A model generated the notes under the pieces. That model searched no databases and was not told where the DNA came from. It saw nothing but the letters and a program-made list of their open reading frames with translations. From NCBI GenBank assembly GCA_902794155.1, contig CADBGN010000001.1:86395-150394 (forward strand): a stretch of 64,000 nt of DNA, written 5' to 3'. Positions 34,341 through 43,798 of this stretch are shown in pieces. How positions within the stretch are numbered: the stretch's first letter is position 1; every line of letters starts with the position of its first letter. The DNA is from an uncultured Bacteroidia bacterium. GTDB taxonomy: Bacteria > Bacteroidota > Bacteroidia > Bacteroidales > F082. The translations under genes and the position numbers were made by a program.

Positions 34341-35360
34341 ATGAGTAAAGAACGAAATCTGTACATTCTTAGTGTCCAATGTATGACCTACAACCAGTCG
34401 GCCTACATCATCGATGCGTTGAACGGCTTCACTATGCAGAAGACCAATTTCCCATTTGTGGCTGTTGTGGTTGATGATGCTTCTACTGATGGTGAGCAGG
34501 AGGTAATCAAATCCTATATAGACGAGCAATTTGACCATTCAATAGGAACTGGCTATAAAGAATGGGAAACAGAGGATGCCTTGTGGACCTTTGCTCAGCA
34601 TAAAGAGAACGAAAATTGTCATATTGTTGTTGCCTGTCTGAAAAGAAACCTTTATAGAGAACAAGACAAAAAAGAAGGAGTAATAAAGGATTGGATGAAT
34701 GCCAAATACATAGCCCTTTGCGAAGGCGACGACTATTGGACAGATCCTTTGAAGTTGCAAAAGCAGGTGGATTTTATGGAAACATACCCTGATTATTCTT
34801 TGTGTTTTACAAACACGATAGTGAAACATGTGGGTTTTGACGAGGTCGCGGTAAACCATGTTTGGGATACATACAATATAGAGGATTTGATTGGCAATAA
34901 CGCTTTGAATGCAAAGAGTAGGGGGGATAATATTGTTTCTTGCGGGCATACATCGACATTGCTGTATAGGAGACCGGAATCGCCATTGCCCAATTGGATA
35001 TCGCGATGCTATATCGGCGACGAACCTTTGTTTATAGCCTTAGCGCAATACGGTAAGGCCAAATTCATTAATGAACAAACATCAGTGTATAGGGCCCTGG
35101 TTGGAGTTTCCTCAAAAGACTTTAAGCAGGAGGTGGATTGGCAGAATAGAATTCAGATGTATGAGATAATCAACGAGGGGTTGGGGTATAAATATAGGAA
35201 GATTATTGATCCGATTATAGCGCAGTGGTATCTCAAGTTGTGTAAGTTGACATGGAAGAAAAAAAACAAGAAGGAAGCAATAATGTATTTTTATAAATCT
35301 ATTGTTGTTGACGGGAAGACAGTGATGAGGTGGATAACCGGCAAGATTAGAAGCCATTGA
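34341..35360 (+). CDS. Family 2 glycosyltransferase
   Basis: 339 residues. ILSVQCMTYNQSAYIIDALN, then VVVDDASTDGEQEVIKSY and YIALCEGDDYWTDPLKLQKQ, the last being a typical EGDDYW acceptor-side motif of capsule GT2 enzymes. The start is ATG 34341. Followed by a 139-base gap in which nothing is recognised. Confidence 0.87.
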   Translation: MSKERNLYILSVQCMTYNQSAYIIDALNGFTMQKTNFPFVAVVVDDASTDGEQEVIKSYIDEQFDHSIGTGYKEWETEDALWTFAQHKENENCHIVVACLKRNLYREQDKKEGVIKDWMNAKYIALCEGDDYWTDPLKLQKQVDFMETYPDYSLCFTNTIVKHVGFDEVAVNHVWDTYNIEDLIGNNALNAKSRGDNIVSCGHTSTLLYRRPESPLPNWISRCYIGDEPLFIALAQYGKAKFINEQTSVYRALVGVSSKDFKQEVDWQNRIQMYEIINEGLGYKYRKIIDPIIAQWYLKLCKLTWKKKNKKEAIMYFYKSIVVDGKTVMRWITGKIRSH

Positions 35361-35499
35361 ATGTCATTGGCGCAGCGCTGTTGCTGACTGTGAGGTGTCT
35401 AGAAGGTTTTGTGTTGCTAGATTTGAGTTTTTTGACAGTAAAAATGTGATGAAACATTAGGCGAGTGGATAGAACTTCCATAAAGATGACATTGCTACA

Positions 35500-36408
35500 A
35501 TGTTTCGTAAACTAAAGAGATATATTCGCGACCCTTATCACGAGATTGGGTATGATATGCTTTGGAGGCATCCCAATTGGATGTCGGACAAATGGTATCT
35601 GAAATCGCTATGGAAGCGGACTTTTGGGTATGAATTGGACTTGAAGCATCCGAAAACCTATAACGAGAAGCTTCAATGGCTGAAACTATACGATAGGAAG
35701 CCTGAATACACATTGATGGTTGATAAATGTCAGGCAAAGCATTGGGTGGCAGACAGGATTGGAGGACAATACATCATTCCTACGTTGGCTGTCTATAATT
35801 CTGTTGATGAAATTGACTTGGACAAGTTGCCTGACAGGTTTGTGCTGAAATGCAATCATGACAGCGGTAGTGTGTTGATCTGCAAAGATAAATCTACATT
35901 TGATTTGCAAGCAGCAAGAGAAAAGTTTGATGCTGCATTGAAGAATGATTACTATTTGAAATGGAGAGAATGGCCATATAAGAATGTTAAGCCGTGTGTT
36001 ATGGCGGAAATGTTTTTGGAGGATTTGGAGGGAGTGAACGATTACAAGTTCTTCTGTTTTAATGGAAAGGTACGGGCCTTGTTTGTGGCGACGGAGCGGC
36101 AAAACGAAGAGAAGGAAACAAGGTTTGACTTTTTTGATGAGAACTATAATCACCTTGACTTTACCAATGGCCATCCCAATGCTGAAGTTGTGCCGGAAAA
36201 GCCAAGGCATTTTGCTTTAATGAAGAGTCTGTCTGAGACCCTGTCAAAAGAAATTCCTCATGTAAGAGTAGATTTTTATGATGTGAAGGGGCAAGTTTAT
36301 TTCGGCGAGATGACATTTTATCATTGGGGAGGTTTTATGCCTTTCCAGCCGAAGAAATGGGACGATGTTTTTGGTGGTTGGATAGCGTTGTCCACAGATC
36401 TCAGTTGA
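35500..36408 (+). CDS. TupA-like ATP-grasp fold polysaccharide protein
   Basis: 302 residues matching the ATPgrasp_TupA family, often annotated as glycosyltransferase in capsule loci: TYNEKLQWLKLYDRKPEYTL near the N-terminus, DRFVLKCNHDSGSVLICKDK, YKFFCFNGKVRALFV and VRVDFYDVKGQVYFGEMTFY. Teichuronopeptide protein TupA is the namesake; ligase or transferase activity here is unproven. Confidence 0.82.
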   Translation: MFRKLKRYIRDPYHEIGYDMLWRHPNWMSDKWYLKSLWKRTFGYELDLKHPKTYNEKLQWLKLYDRKPEYTLMVDKCQAKHWVADRIGGQYIIPTLAVYNSVDEIDLDKLPDRFVLKCNHDSGSVLICKDKSTFDLQAAREKFDAALKNDYYLKWREWPYKNVKPCVMAEMFLEDLEGVNDYKFFCFNGKVRALFVATERQNEEKETRFDFFDENYNHLDFTNGHPNAEVVPEKPRHFALMKSLSETLSKEIPHVRVDFYDVKGQVYFGEMTFYHWGGFMPFQPKKWDDVFGGWIALSTDLS

Positions 36409-36422
36409 GATAAATAGTGATA

Positions 36423-37325
36423 ATGGCAAACAAATATGTAGTCTATACTGTGATAACAGGTGGTTTTGACGCCGTCAAACAGCCAGATGTGATAGACCCT
36501 CGCTTCGACTATATCCTGTTTACCGATTCAGTGACAAGCACAAAGTTAGGAGTGTGGTCGGTGCGAGAGATAGGGTATGATTGCAAGAATTTGCGACAAA
36601 AGTCTCGTTACCCGAAAATACACCCTGAATTGTCATTATCTGGGTATGAAGCTTCATTATATATTGATGGTAACATTAGTATTACTTCGCAATTTGTGTA
36701 TGACCGATGCATAGAGTTGGCAAGGGAAGGAGTTGAATGGGCCGGCATCAAGCATCGGCGTGATTGTGTGTACGACGAGATGAATGCCATCATTGGTTTG
36801 GGTTGGGTGCATGATTATGAAGTATTGGATTGGTACCGGTTTTTGAGGTCTGAGGGTTTCCCTGACCATGAAGGGCTATTCGAAAACAACATCATTTTTC
36901 GCCTGCATTCGCAAACCGTTGGAAAAATCGATGACATCTGGTGGTGGACTATCGAAAAACGGAAAGTCAAAAGAGACCAGTTCTCGCTGATGTATGCGAT
37001 ATGGAAGACTCCAGGCGTAAAGAAATCGTTTTTTCTAGCAGAAAATGAGAATGCGTGGTACAATGCGGGTCACTTTGATTGCGGGAATCACCAACCTCAT
37101 AAACGAGTGCTGGTGAAAAGCCTATGGGAAAAAATGAGAGATAGATATGTAAGGATGTTTTATTGGCATGGCGGATGGGAAGTCTTTTATACCCATTGGT
37201 TCGACAAACTGTTGAAGTACCCTTTTCCTCATTTGGCGATGCATCTTTGGACGGCTTGGATAGCCGTTAGGTATGACCACAAGACCCTTTTTAATAGGAG
37301 TAAGAGTCGTTTGGCTCGGAGTTAA
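36423..37325 (+). CDS. DUF616 glycosyltransferase-domain protein (copy 2)
   Basis: 300 residues with the same layout as the product at 23986: YVVYTVITGGFDAVKQPDVI, FDYILFTDSV, EASLYIDGNISI and LFENNIIFR. The C-terminal third differs. Followed 28 bases later by UDP-glucuronate 4-epimerase copy 2. GTG two codons upstream is an alternative start. Confidence 0.78.
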   Translation: MANKYVVYTVITGGFDAVKQPDVIDPRFDYILFTDSVTSTKLGVWSVREIGYDCKNLRQKSRYPKIHPELSLSGYEASLYIDGNISITSQFVYDRCIELAREGVEWAGIKHRRDCVYDEMNAIIGLGWVHDYEVLDWYRFLRSEGFPDHEGLFENNIIFRLHSQTVGKIDDIWWWTIEKRKVKRDQFSLMYAIWKTPGVKKSFFLAENENAWYNAGHFDCGNHQPHKRVLVKSLWEKMRDRYVRMFYWHGGWEVFYTHWFDKLLKYPFPHLAMHLWTAWIAVRYDHKTLFNRSKSRLARS

Positions 37326-37353
37326 GAATAACCATTGTTTTATAGTTAATTAG

Positions 37354-38418
37354 ATGAAATCAATTCTAATAACAGGTGCGGCTGGTTTCATAGGAGGCTT
37401 TTTGGCCCAAAGAATCTTGTCGGAGGACGATGGAATCGTTGTAGTGGGACTGGATTGTTTGAACGACTATTACGATGTCGCCTTGAAAGAATATCGTTTA
37501 AGTCAACTCAGACATACGGCAGAGCAACATCCCTGTAACAAATGGGTATTTGTGAAAGGTAACCTTGTCGACAGGCCGTTATTGGACCATCTGTTTTCTG
37601 AGTATCATTTTGAAGTGGTGGTCAATCTGGCAGCGCAGGCTGGGGTGCGTTATTCTATCATCAATCCCGATGCATACATCGAATCGAATATCATCGGTTT
37701 TTACAATATCCTGGAAGCTTGTCGCCATAGCTTCGATGATGGCAAGGATGGCGTGAAACATCTTGTGTATGCGTCTAGTTCCAGTGTTTATGGCAATAAC
37801 TCTAAGGTGCCCTATTCGGTTGAGGATAAGGTTGACGAGCCCATGTCGCTGTATGCCGCAACGAAAAAATCGAATGAATTGTTGGCTCATGCCTATTCCA
37901 AGTTGTATGGAATACCTTCTACGGGGCTTCGGTTTTTTACGGTGTATGGCCCTGCAGGTCGGCCTGACATGGCTTATTTCAGCTTTACTGACAAATTGTT
38001 GAGAGGTGAGAAAATCCAGATCTTCAACTATGGGAATTGCATGAGGGATTTCACATACGTTGATGATATAGTAGAGGGGATCGTTCGTGTGATGAATCAT
38101 GCTCCTGAAGTGAAGACTGGCGAGGACGGACTCCCGATGGCACCTCATTCGTTGTATAATATTGGAAATTCCAATCCGGAGCAGTTATTGGATTTTGTTG
38201 GCATCCTTGCAGAGGAATTGATTCGCGCGGAAGTGTTGCCTGCTGACTTCGATATCAATAGCCATTTGGAGTTGGTGCCCATGCAGGCTGGCGACGTGAT
38301 GACCACTTTTGCCGATGTTAGCGGATTGAAAAACGACTTTGGCTTTGCCCCTCGGACATCCTTGAGGGAGGGTTTGAGGAAATTTGCTGAATGGTATAAG
38401 TGTTATTTTGGTGTGTAA
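37354..38418 (+). CDS. UDP-glucuronate 4-epimerase family (copy 2)
   Basis: 354-residue extended SDR paralogous to the one at 22918: TGAAGFIGGFLAQ, DCLNDYYDV, NLAAQAGVRYSIINP, YASSSSVYGNNSKVPYS and YAATKK. Expected product UDP-galacturonate. Two copies in one locus may serve differing substrates or mark duplication by recombination. Confidence 0.87.
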   Translation: MKSILITGAAGFIGGFLAQRILSEDDGIVVVGLDCLNDYYDVALKEYRLSQLRHTAEQHPCNKWVFVKGNLVDRPLLDHLFSEYHFEVVVNLAAQAGVRYSIINPDAYIESNIIGFYNILEACRHSFDDGKDGVKHLVYASSSSVYGNNSKVPYSVEDKVDEPMSLYAATKKSNELLAHAYSKLYGIPSTGLRFFTVYGPAGRPDMAYFSFTDKLLRGEKIQIFNYGNCMRDFTYVDDIVEGIVRVMNHAPEVKTGEDGLPMAPHSLYNIGNSNPEQLLDFVGILAEELIRAEVLPADFDINSHLELVPMQAGDVMTTFADVSGLKNDFGFAPRTSLREGLRKFAEWYKCYFGV

Positions 38419-38437
38419 ATAATTGTGTTGCTTTTAT

Positions 38438-40516
38438 ATGAAACTATTAATCATAGGTGGTGGAGCCATAGCCGACTCCACACACATCCCAGCAGCAAAG
38501 AAGCTGCTTGATTTGGACAATGTCGTTTTGGCAGAGCCCAATGCTGCTCAAGCGGAAAAGCTGATGAAGAAGCATGGCCTTATTCATGTGGTAAGTGATT
38601 TCCACGATGCCTTGGCTGAAGTGGACGCTTGTGTGATTTGCACGCCTCCCCATGTGCGCAATGGCATCCTTAAAGACTGCATTGCAGCACATAAACACGT
38701 TCTTTGTGAGAAACCCCTTTCTCCTTCATCAGCAGAAACCAAAGAGATACTAAAAGATGCCCCAGAGAATCTAGTCATTGGCATGTGCCACACTTACCGA
38801 TTGTTCCCCAATCGGAGGAAGGTGCAGCAACTTGTCAGGGACGGTTTTTTCGGGGCGCAGGTGTCGGTGTCGATTCATGAGGGAATGCCCTCAAATTGGC
38901 CAACCGTTTCGGGTTATTGCTTCCGCAAGGAACTGGTCCCTGGTGGCGCACTTTATGACAATGGCATCCACTCGTTGGATTTTCTATTGTGGTGTCTTGG
39001 TCAACCTGACCAGATCCAATATGAGGACGACGCCATGGGCGGGTTGGAAAGCAACCTGACCATCAACATGAGATTTGGTCAGGCCACAGCGTTTTATAAG
39101 CTAAGCCGCACACGGAAGTTGTCGAATGCGATTGTGATCGAAGGCAACGGACATAAGGCCGAACTGGAGATTTTTGAGAAAAGAGCATTCGTGTTGGATG
39201 GTAAAGAAATCATTGCAGCAGAAACAACCCTCGATGTGGGCAAGGAGCAGTTGTCCAATTTCATGATGGCTACACAAGGGAAGGAAGTGATTATGTGTCC
39301 GGTGTCGGGTGGCATCGACGTTATCGAACTTTTGGAGCGATGCTATGCCCAAAAAAAGTCCAAATCATACGAGAAACGTCCCATTGGCGGTTTGGAAGGA
39401 AAACGCGTTTTCGTGACGGGTGGCACTGGATTCATTGGCGGTCAGTTGGTCGAGCAATTGGCGCTACATGAGGACGCCAAGGTGCGTGTATTGGTGCACA
39501 ATTGGGGTAAGGCGGCTTATGTCAGCCGCTTTGATGTCGAGTATGCGCAAGGCGACATCTGTGATGCAGAAGCCATGACGGAAGCCATGAGGGATTGTGA
39601 CTATGTTGTGCATTGCGCTATTCTAGGGGGAAAGGGACATGAAGCATTTGTCCAGAACAATGTGAAAGCCATAGAGGCCTTGATGACGGCAGCCAAGCGA
39701 AATGGAATCAAACATGTTGTTTCGTTGAGCAGTGTTGTAGTCCATGGCAAAACAGTCCCCGAGGACCTGACGGCCGATGCGCCACTTGTTAGCTATGGCG
39801 ACACTTATGCTGACGGAAAACTTGAGGCTGAGAAGCGTTTCTGGCAATTACTAAAAGAATATGGCTTGCATGGAAGCGTTGTTCGTCCCACCTATGTTTG
39901 GGGGCCGTATTCCATGTGGTACACCATCTATGTCGCCGAACAGATGCAAAAGGGCGATTTCATGTGGGTTGACGATGGGAAAGGCATCTGCAATGCGGTG
40001 TATGTGGGCAATGTCGTGGACCTGTGCTTGCAATGTTGCGTCAACCCCAAGGCTGATGGGCAAGCTTTCCTCGCTACCGATGGCGAGCAAGTCACATGGC
40101 GAGATTTCTATGGCCATTATCTCTCGGTTTTGGGCTTGCGTCCGGATCAATTCCAATCCGTGCCACTGAAAGATGATTGGATGCGAAAGAAGGGCAAGTC
40201 GATTAAGAAATCGCTCCAAAAAAAGATCGATGCCTTATGGCGTCAGGTGGAAGCAGTTGAACCTACCAATCCGACCAAGGCCCGTTGGCGCTATCGTGCA
40301 CCCCGAAAAGTGTTGCGCATGATGCAGCGGCAGGTCATAAAACGAGTGCCCGAGATGGTTGCCACTCAGATGGCCATCTATAGTCAGTATTTCTCAGTTG
40401 ACATCACGAAAAACAAGGAATTGCTCGGCTTCTCGCCCCGTTACTCCGTTGAGCGAGGCATGTCCATCACTTGCGATTGGTTGCGCTGGAGCGATGTGAA
40501 TTCACCAAAAGCATAG
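38438..40516 (+). CDS. Gfo/Idh/MocA oxidoreductase fused to NAD-dependent epimerase/dehydratase
   Basis: 692-residue two-domain enzyme. N-terminal Gfo/Idh/MocA half (1 to about 320): Rossmann IIGGGAIADSTHIPAAKKL, HVLCEKPLS (catalytic Lys) and ALYDNGIHSLDFLLW. C-terminal extended SDR (about 323-692): VFVTGGTGFIGGQL, YVVHCAI, SLSSVVVHG and YADGKLEAEK (Tyr-xxx-Lys). Presumably two successive steps on one nucleotide sugar. Both halves keep their key residues, so the fusion looks functional rather than a joining error. A GT2 gene follows after 3 bases. Confidence 0.87.
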   Translation: MKLLIIGGGAIADSTHIPAAKKLLDLDNVVLAEPNAAQAEKLMKKHGLIHVVSDFHDALAEVDACVICTPPHVRNGILKDCIAAHKHVLCEKPLSPSSAETKEILKDAPENLVIGMCHTYRLFPNRRKVQQLVRDGFFGAQVSVSIHEGMPSNWPTVSGYCFRKELVPGGALYDNGIHSLDFLLWCLGQPDQIQYEDDAMGGLESNLTINMRFGQATAFYKLSRTRKLSNAIVIEGNGHKAELEIFEKRAFVLDGKEIIAAETTLDVGKEQLSNFMMATQGKEVIMCPVSGGIDVIELLERCYAQKKSKSYEKRPIGGLEGKRVFVTGGTGFIGGQLVEQLALHEDAKVRVLVHNWGKAAYVSRFDVEYAQGDICDAEAMTEAMRDCDYVVHCAILGGKGHEAFVQNNVKAIEALMTAAKRNGIKHVVSLSSVVVHGKTVPEDLTADAPLVSYGDTYADGKLEAEKRFWQLLKEYGLHGSVVRPTYVWGPYSMWYTIYVAEQMQKGDFMWVDDGKGICNAVYVGNVVDLCLQCCVNPKADGQAFLATDGEQVTWRDFYGHYLSVLGLRPDQFQSVPLKDDWMRKKGKSIKKSLQKKIDALWRQVEAVEPTNPTKARWRYRAPRKVLRMMQRQVIKRVPEMVATQMAIYSQYFSVDITKNKELLGFSPRYSVERGMSITCDWLRWSDVNSPKA

Positions 40517-40519
40517 AAG

Positions 40520-41494
40520 ATGCCGTTAAGATTGTCCATTATTATTCCGTTCTACAACGTCGAGCAATACATTGCTGAATGCTTGGAAAGCGTGTATCAG
40601 CAAGATATTCCGGAAGAGGAATATGAGGTGATATGCGTCAATGATGGATCGCCTGACCGTTCTCGTGATATTGTTTTGGAATATCAAAAGAAGCATTCCA
40701 ACCTTGTTTTGGTCGAGCATGAGGTGAATAAGAAGCTAGGCGCGGCACGCAATACGGGTCGTGCCGCAGCAAAGGGATACTACATTTGGAATGTTGATTC
40801 TGATGACAAGATTGTAACCAACTGTTTAGGAAACTTGATGAGGATTTGTGAGGAAAATGAGTTGGATGTGTTAGACTTTGGAAGAAGTAGATTCTGGGAG
40901 GGAAAAAGCACAGAAATGCCGAATGTCAAACCAACGGATGGGGTAATTTCGGGTCTGGATTATATGGAGCAGTTGAAATCAAACGAGTTGTCGAGAATGT
41001 GCGTTGTTTGGAGAAGGGTGATACGCCGAGCCTTTTTGGACGAAAACAAAATATTCTCTCCAGAAATCAATATGGGAGAAGATGTGCCCTATTCATTCAA
41101 GGTTCTGATGTCGGCCAAGCGTATGATGGTAATACACGACAGCTGTTATTTATATCGCGCTAATCCTGAGTCGTTGACGGGAAAGCAATGGAAACCATCG
41201 CCAAAAACATTGTATGAGAAGTGTTTTGTGGATTCACGTTTGATTTATGACGTGGCCATGAAAGTGCCCAAACAATATATGAATGTACGGGACTCATATT
41301 TTAATACGGCTCGTTATACATTGAGCCAGTATGAGCATTATCTGTCTCTTATGACTTCTGACGAGCGGAAAGAATTTAGAAACAAATGTAGAAAAGCATT
41401 CTTCGAGAATGGATTTGTTAGGGATTTGTTGCCCAAGAAAAGATATGCCCATTACCAGTTGTGGTTATGGGGCGTTAAGTCGTTGCCGAAATGA
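40520..41494 (+). CDS. Family 2 glycosyltransferase
   Basis: 324 residues: LSIIIPFYNVEQYIAECLES, VNDGSPDRSRDIV, GAARNTGRAAAKGYYIWNVD and SDD. ATGA overlap with the following GT4 gene. Typical length and motifs; specificity unknown. Confidence 0.9.
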   Translation: MPLRLSIIIPFYNVEQYIAECLESVYQQDIPEEEYEVICVNDGSPDRSRDIVLEYQKKHSNLVLVEHEVNKKLGAARNTGRAAAKGYYIWNVDSDDKIVTNCLGNLMRICEENELDVLDFGRSRFWEGKSTEMPNVKPTDGVISGLDYMEQLKSNELSRMCVVWRRVIRRAFLDENKIFSPEINMGEDVPYSFKVLMSAKRMMVIHDSCYLYRANPESLTGKQWKPSPKTLYEKCFVDSRLIYDVAMKVPKQYMNVRDSYFNTARYTLSQYEHYLSLMTSDERKEFRNKCRKAFFENGFVRDLLPKKRYAHYQLWLWGVKSLPK

Positions 41495-42576
41495 AGCAAG
41501 TTGTCTGTAATACAAAATTCAAGTTAAATCCTTTTGGTGATGGAGGTAGCAAGAGGAGCGTCCAAATCAGGAATTTGATGGCCGGAGAGGATTTCTCCTT
41601 TGTGGACGATCCGTTTACTCTTCCTAAAGGACCAACTAGACGTCAGTTGATGCAATGGGCTTTTAGGGCGATTAAGTTCGTTAGGAACCACTATCCGAGG
41701 AATAAAGTTGGGTCTTTGTCCAATCGCATAAGATTGGTGAAGTATTATGCGTTAAGAATCCCCATTGTTTATGACAAGTATTTGCATCAGAATGTCGTGT
41801 TTTTATGGGAAAACACCAATGATAGGGATATGCTGTATTTAATGAAAGCTACAGGTCATCCAGTTATTGGTTTGCCACATAATATAGAATCACTGGTTGC
41901 TAAGCAATGCGTTGAAGCGTTAAGGGAGGAAATCCTCAATTTGCAACAATGTGATTGTTTGTTTGCTATCTCGAAAGAGGAGACTTGGTTGTTGAGACTT
42001 CTGGGGATGAATGCATTTTACCTTCCCTATTATCCTCCCACAGAAGCGGAAGTGCAACTGCTCTCCATTCGTAAACGTCGTGAGGACAGAAAAACCAATC
42101 CGCGGAAAAGATTCCTGCTCCTTGGTTCTGTTACTAATTCTCCTACGAAGAAAGGTATGCAATTGTTGCTTGATTATGCGGCGGGCAAGTCGCTGTTTTT
42201 CGATTTATGCGTAGCTGGATTTAAGACCGAAACATTAAGTGTCAATCGGAATCAGGGTATTTCTTTGTTGGGAACGATGAAGAATGATGAATTGAGCCGA
42301 CTCCTTGAAGAGATTGATGCGGTGTTGATTTACCAACCTCCTACAACGGGTGCTTTGACGCGCATTCCCGAAATGTTGGTGGCAGGTGTCCCGGTATTTG
42401 TGAATTTTGATGCTGGACGAAGTTTTTTGGGAACGAATGGCGTGCATCTGTATGATACTTTTGATGATTTGTTCGCCACATTGAAAAGTTTTGAACCTTA
42501 TCAGCCGGAATTGTTGCAAAAGGATGTTGTGGCTGAAAGACGCTTTGTTAAAACAATAAAGGATGCATTTGGATGA
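41491..42576 (+). CDS. GT-B (family 4-like) glycosyltransferase
   Basis: 361 residues with a GT-B fold appearance: N-terminal GLPHNIESLVA, LFAISKEETWLL, then RFLLLGSVTNSPTKKGMQLL and LTRIPEMLVAGVPVFVNFDA in the donor domain. Divergent from canonical GT4 enzymes; the E-x7-E is not clear. Overlaps both neighbours by ATGA. Confidence 0.78.
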   Translation: MKQVVCNTKFKLNPFGDGGSKRSVQIRNLMAGEDFSFVDDPFTLPKGPTRRQLMQWAFRAIKFVRNHYPRNKVGSLSNRIRLVKYYALRIPIVYDKYLHQNVVFLWENTNDRDMLYLMKATGHPVIGLPHNIESLVAKQCVEALREEILNLQQCDCLFAISKEETWLLRLLGMNAFYLPYYPPTEAEVQLLSIRKRREDRKTNPRKRFLLLGSVTNSPTKKGMQLLLDYAAGKSLFFDLCVAGFKTETLSVNRNQGISLLGTMKNDELSRLLEEIDAVLIYQPPTTGALTRIPEMLVAGVPVFVNFDAGRSFLGTNGVHLYDTFDDLFATLKSFEPYQPELLQKDVVAERRFVKTIKDAFG

Positions 42577-43562
42577 AAAGTAATTTGGAAAGAATAAATA
42601 TACTCTGTGCTACGGACAATAACTATGCACCGTATTGCGGAATCATGCTTACGTCTTTGTTTGAAAGCAATAGGGATTGTTTGTTTGATGTCTTTGTTTT
42701 TATTGACGGTTGCCTTTCTGACATCAATAAAAAAAAGTTTAAGAAACTGGAGCAAAAGTATGCATGCATTGTCAATATTATGACAATTGATGATCGATTG
42801 TTAGAGAATTGTCCGATTAACAACCAAAAAAATGTTGACAACCATTCATGGGTCAGTAAGCCAACCTATTACCGTCTTCTTGCCGCGGATTTATTGCCCG
42901 AAGAAGTAAAGAAGGTATTGTATTTGGATTGTGACATTGCTGTTGTGGGCGATATAAAACCCTTGTGGAATGTGGATTTGACGGGAAAGGCAATCGCCGG
43001 TGTGACTGATTGCGATGAGGGGAAAAACAGAGATAGATTAGGCATCCCTTCTTGTTTTACTTATTTTAATGCAGGGGTCGCTCTTTATAATTTGGACTAT
43101 TGGCGTAAAAATCTTTTGAGTGACCGCTTTTTTGAATACATTCGTAAGAATGAAGCCGAATTGTTGTTGATGGATCAGGATGTGGTGAATGGTGTACTTC
43201 ATGACAAAATGCAATTAGTGCCTGAGAGATATAATTTTCAGGTTGCTTTTTTTTCTAAGGGGTATTGGAGAATCTATTCGGAAGCGTTTCAAAGTACGCT
43301 CTTGTCAGAAAACAAGGTGGTTACGATTGTTCATTATGTTGGAGAAATCAAACCATGGGATTATAGATACTACGGTTCCCCGTATTATGCGGTTTGGAAC
43401 AAGTTCAGGAAAAGGTCCTTGTGGAAGAGAAATCACATTACCCAACCTTTGGTTACATATATTAATTTCCTTATGAAGAAGAACTTGTTTTCAAAAGTGC
43501 TGAAACTCAAACGACAAGCGATTTGGATTGTTGTACCGGAGAATGAGTTTTGTTTTATTTGA
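42573..43562 (+). CDS. Family 8 glycosyltransferase
   Basis: 329 residues of the GT8 (galactosyl/glucosyl, LgtC-like) type: INILCATDNNYAPYCGIMLT, VSKPTYYRLLAADLLPEEVK and the DxD in VLYLDCDIAVVGDI; FNAGVALYNLDYWR and MDQDVVNGV follow. Last gene before the DUF4143 insertion. Confidence 0.92.
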   Translation: MKSNLERINILCATDNNYAPYCGIMLTSLFESNRDCLFDVFVFIDGCLSDINKKKFKKLEQKYACIVNIMTIDDRLLENCPINNQKNVDNHSWVSKPTYYRLLAADLLPEEVKKVLYLDCDIAVVGDIKPLWNVDLTGKAIAGVTDCDEGKNRDRLGIPSCFTYFNAGVALYNLDYWRKNLLSDRFFEYIRKNEAELLLMDQDVVNGVLHDKMQLVPERYNFQVAFFSKGYWRIYSEAFQSTLLSENKVVTIVHYVGEIKPWDYRYYGSPYYAVWNKFRKRSLWKRNHITQPLVTYINFLMKKNLFSKVLKLKRQAIWIVVPENEFCFI

Positions 43563-43665
43563 TGTTGTTCTAATTGCTAAAGTTTTGAACATTGGGTAAA
43601 AAGATGCATTTTTTTTCGTTGTCATCAACCGCAATAATACCTATTTTTGACGCGTTTTGTACTAA

Positions 43666-43769
43666 AATCGCAGATTTATTCTCAAAGATTTGAAGATTTT
43701 TTCAGAAAGAATCGCAGATTTTTTAATGAACTTTTGAAGATTTTTTCGATAAGAATCGGAGATTTTTTA
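43666..43769 (+). repeat. 44-base tandem repeat upstream of the DUF4143 ATPase
   Basis: Units begin with AATCGCAGATT or AATCGGAGATT at 43666, 43710 and 43754, i.e. a 44-base period and about 2.4 copies. Inside each unit a second TTGAAGATTTTTTC recurs. The array ends against the -7 box at 43770. The rest of this 236-base gap shows nothing else. Confidence 0.8.
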
Positions 43770-43777
43770 TACCTTTG
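43770..43777 (+). promoter_or_regulatory. -7 promoter box for the DUF4143 ATPase
   Basis: TACCTTTG followed by CAG, a strong match, 21 bases before the ATG. No clear -33 box; that position falls within the tandem repeat. Confidence 0.55.
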
Positions 43778-43798
43778 CAGCCTAAAAACAAGTGAGTT

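Noticed and set aside
35361-35499. Possible gene remnant in the gap before the TupA-like gene
   Set aside because: No frame gives recognisable homology; nothing supportable seen.
43666-43769. Possible CRISPR array
   Set aside because: Only 2.4 units of 44 bases, no spacer/repeat division and no cas genes; it is an ordinary tandem repeat.
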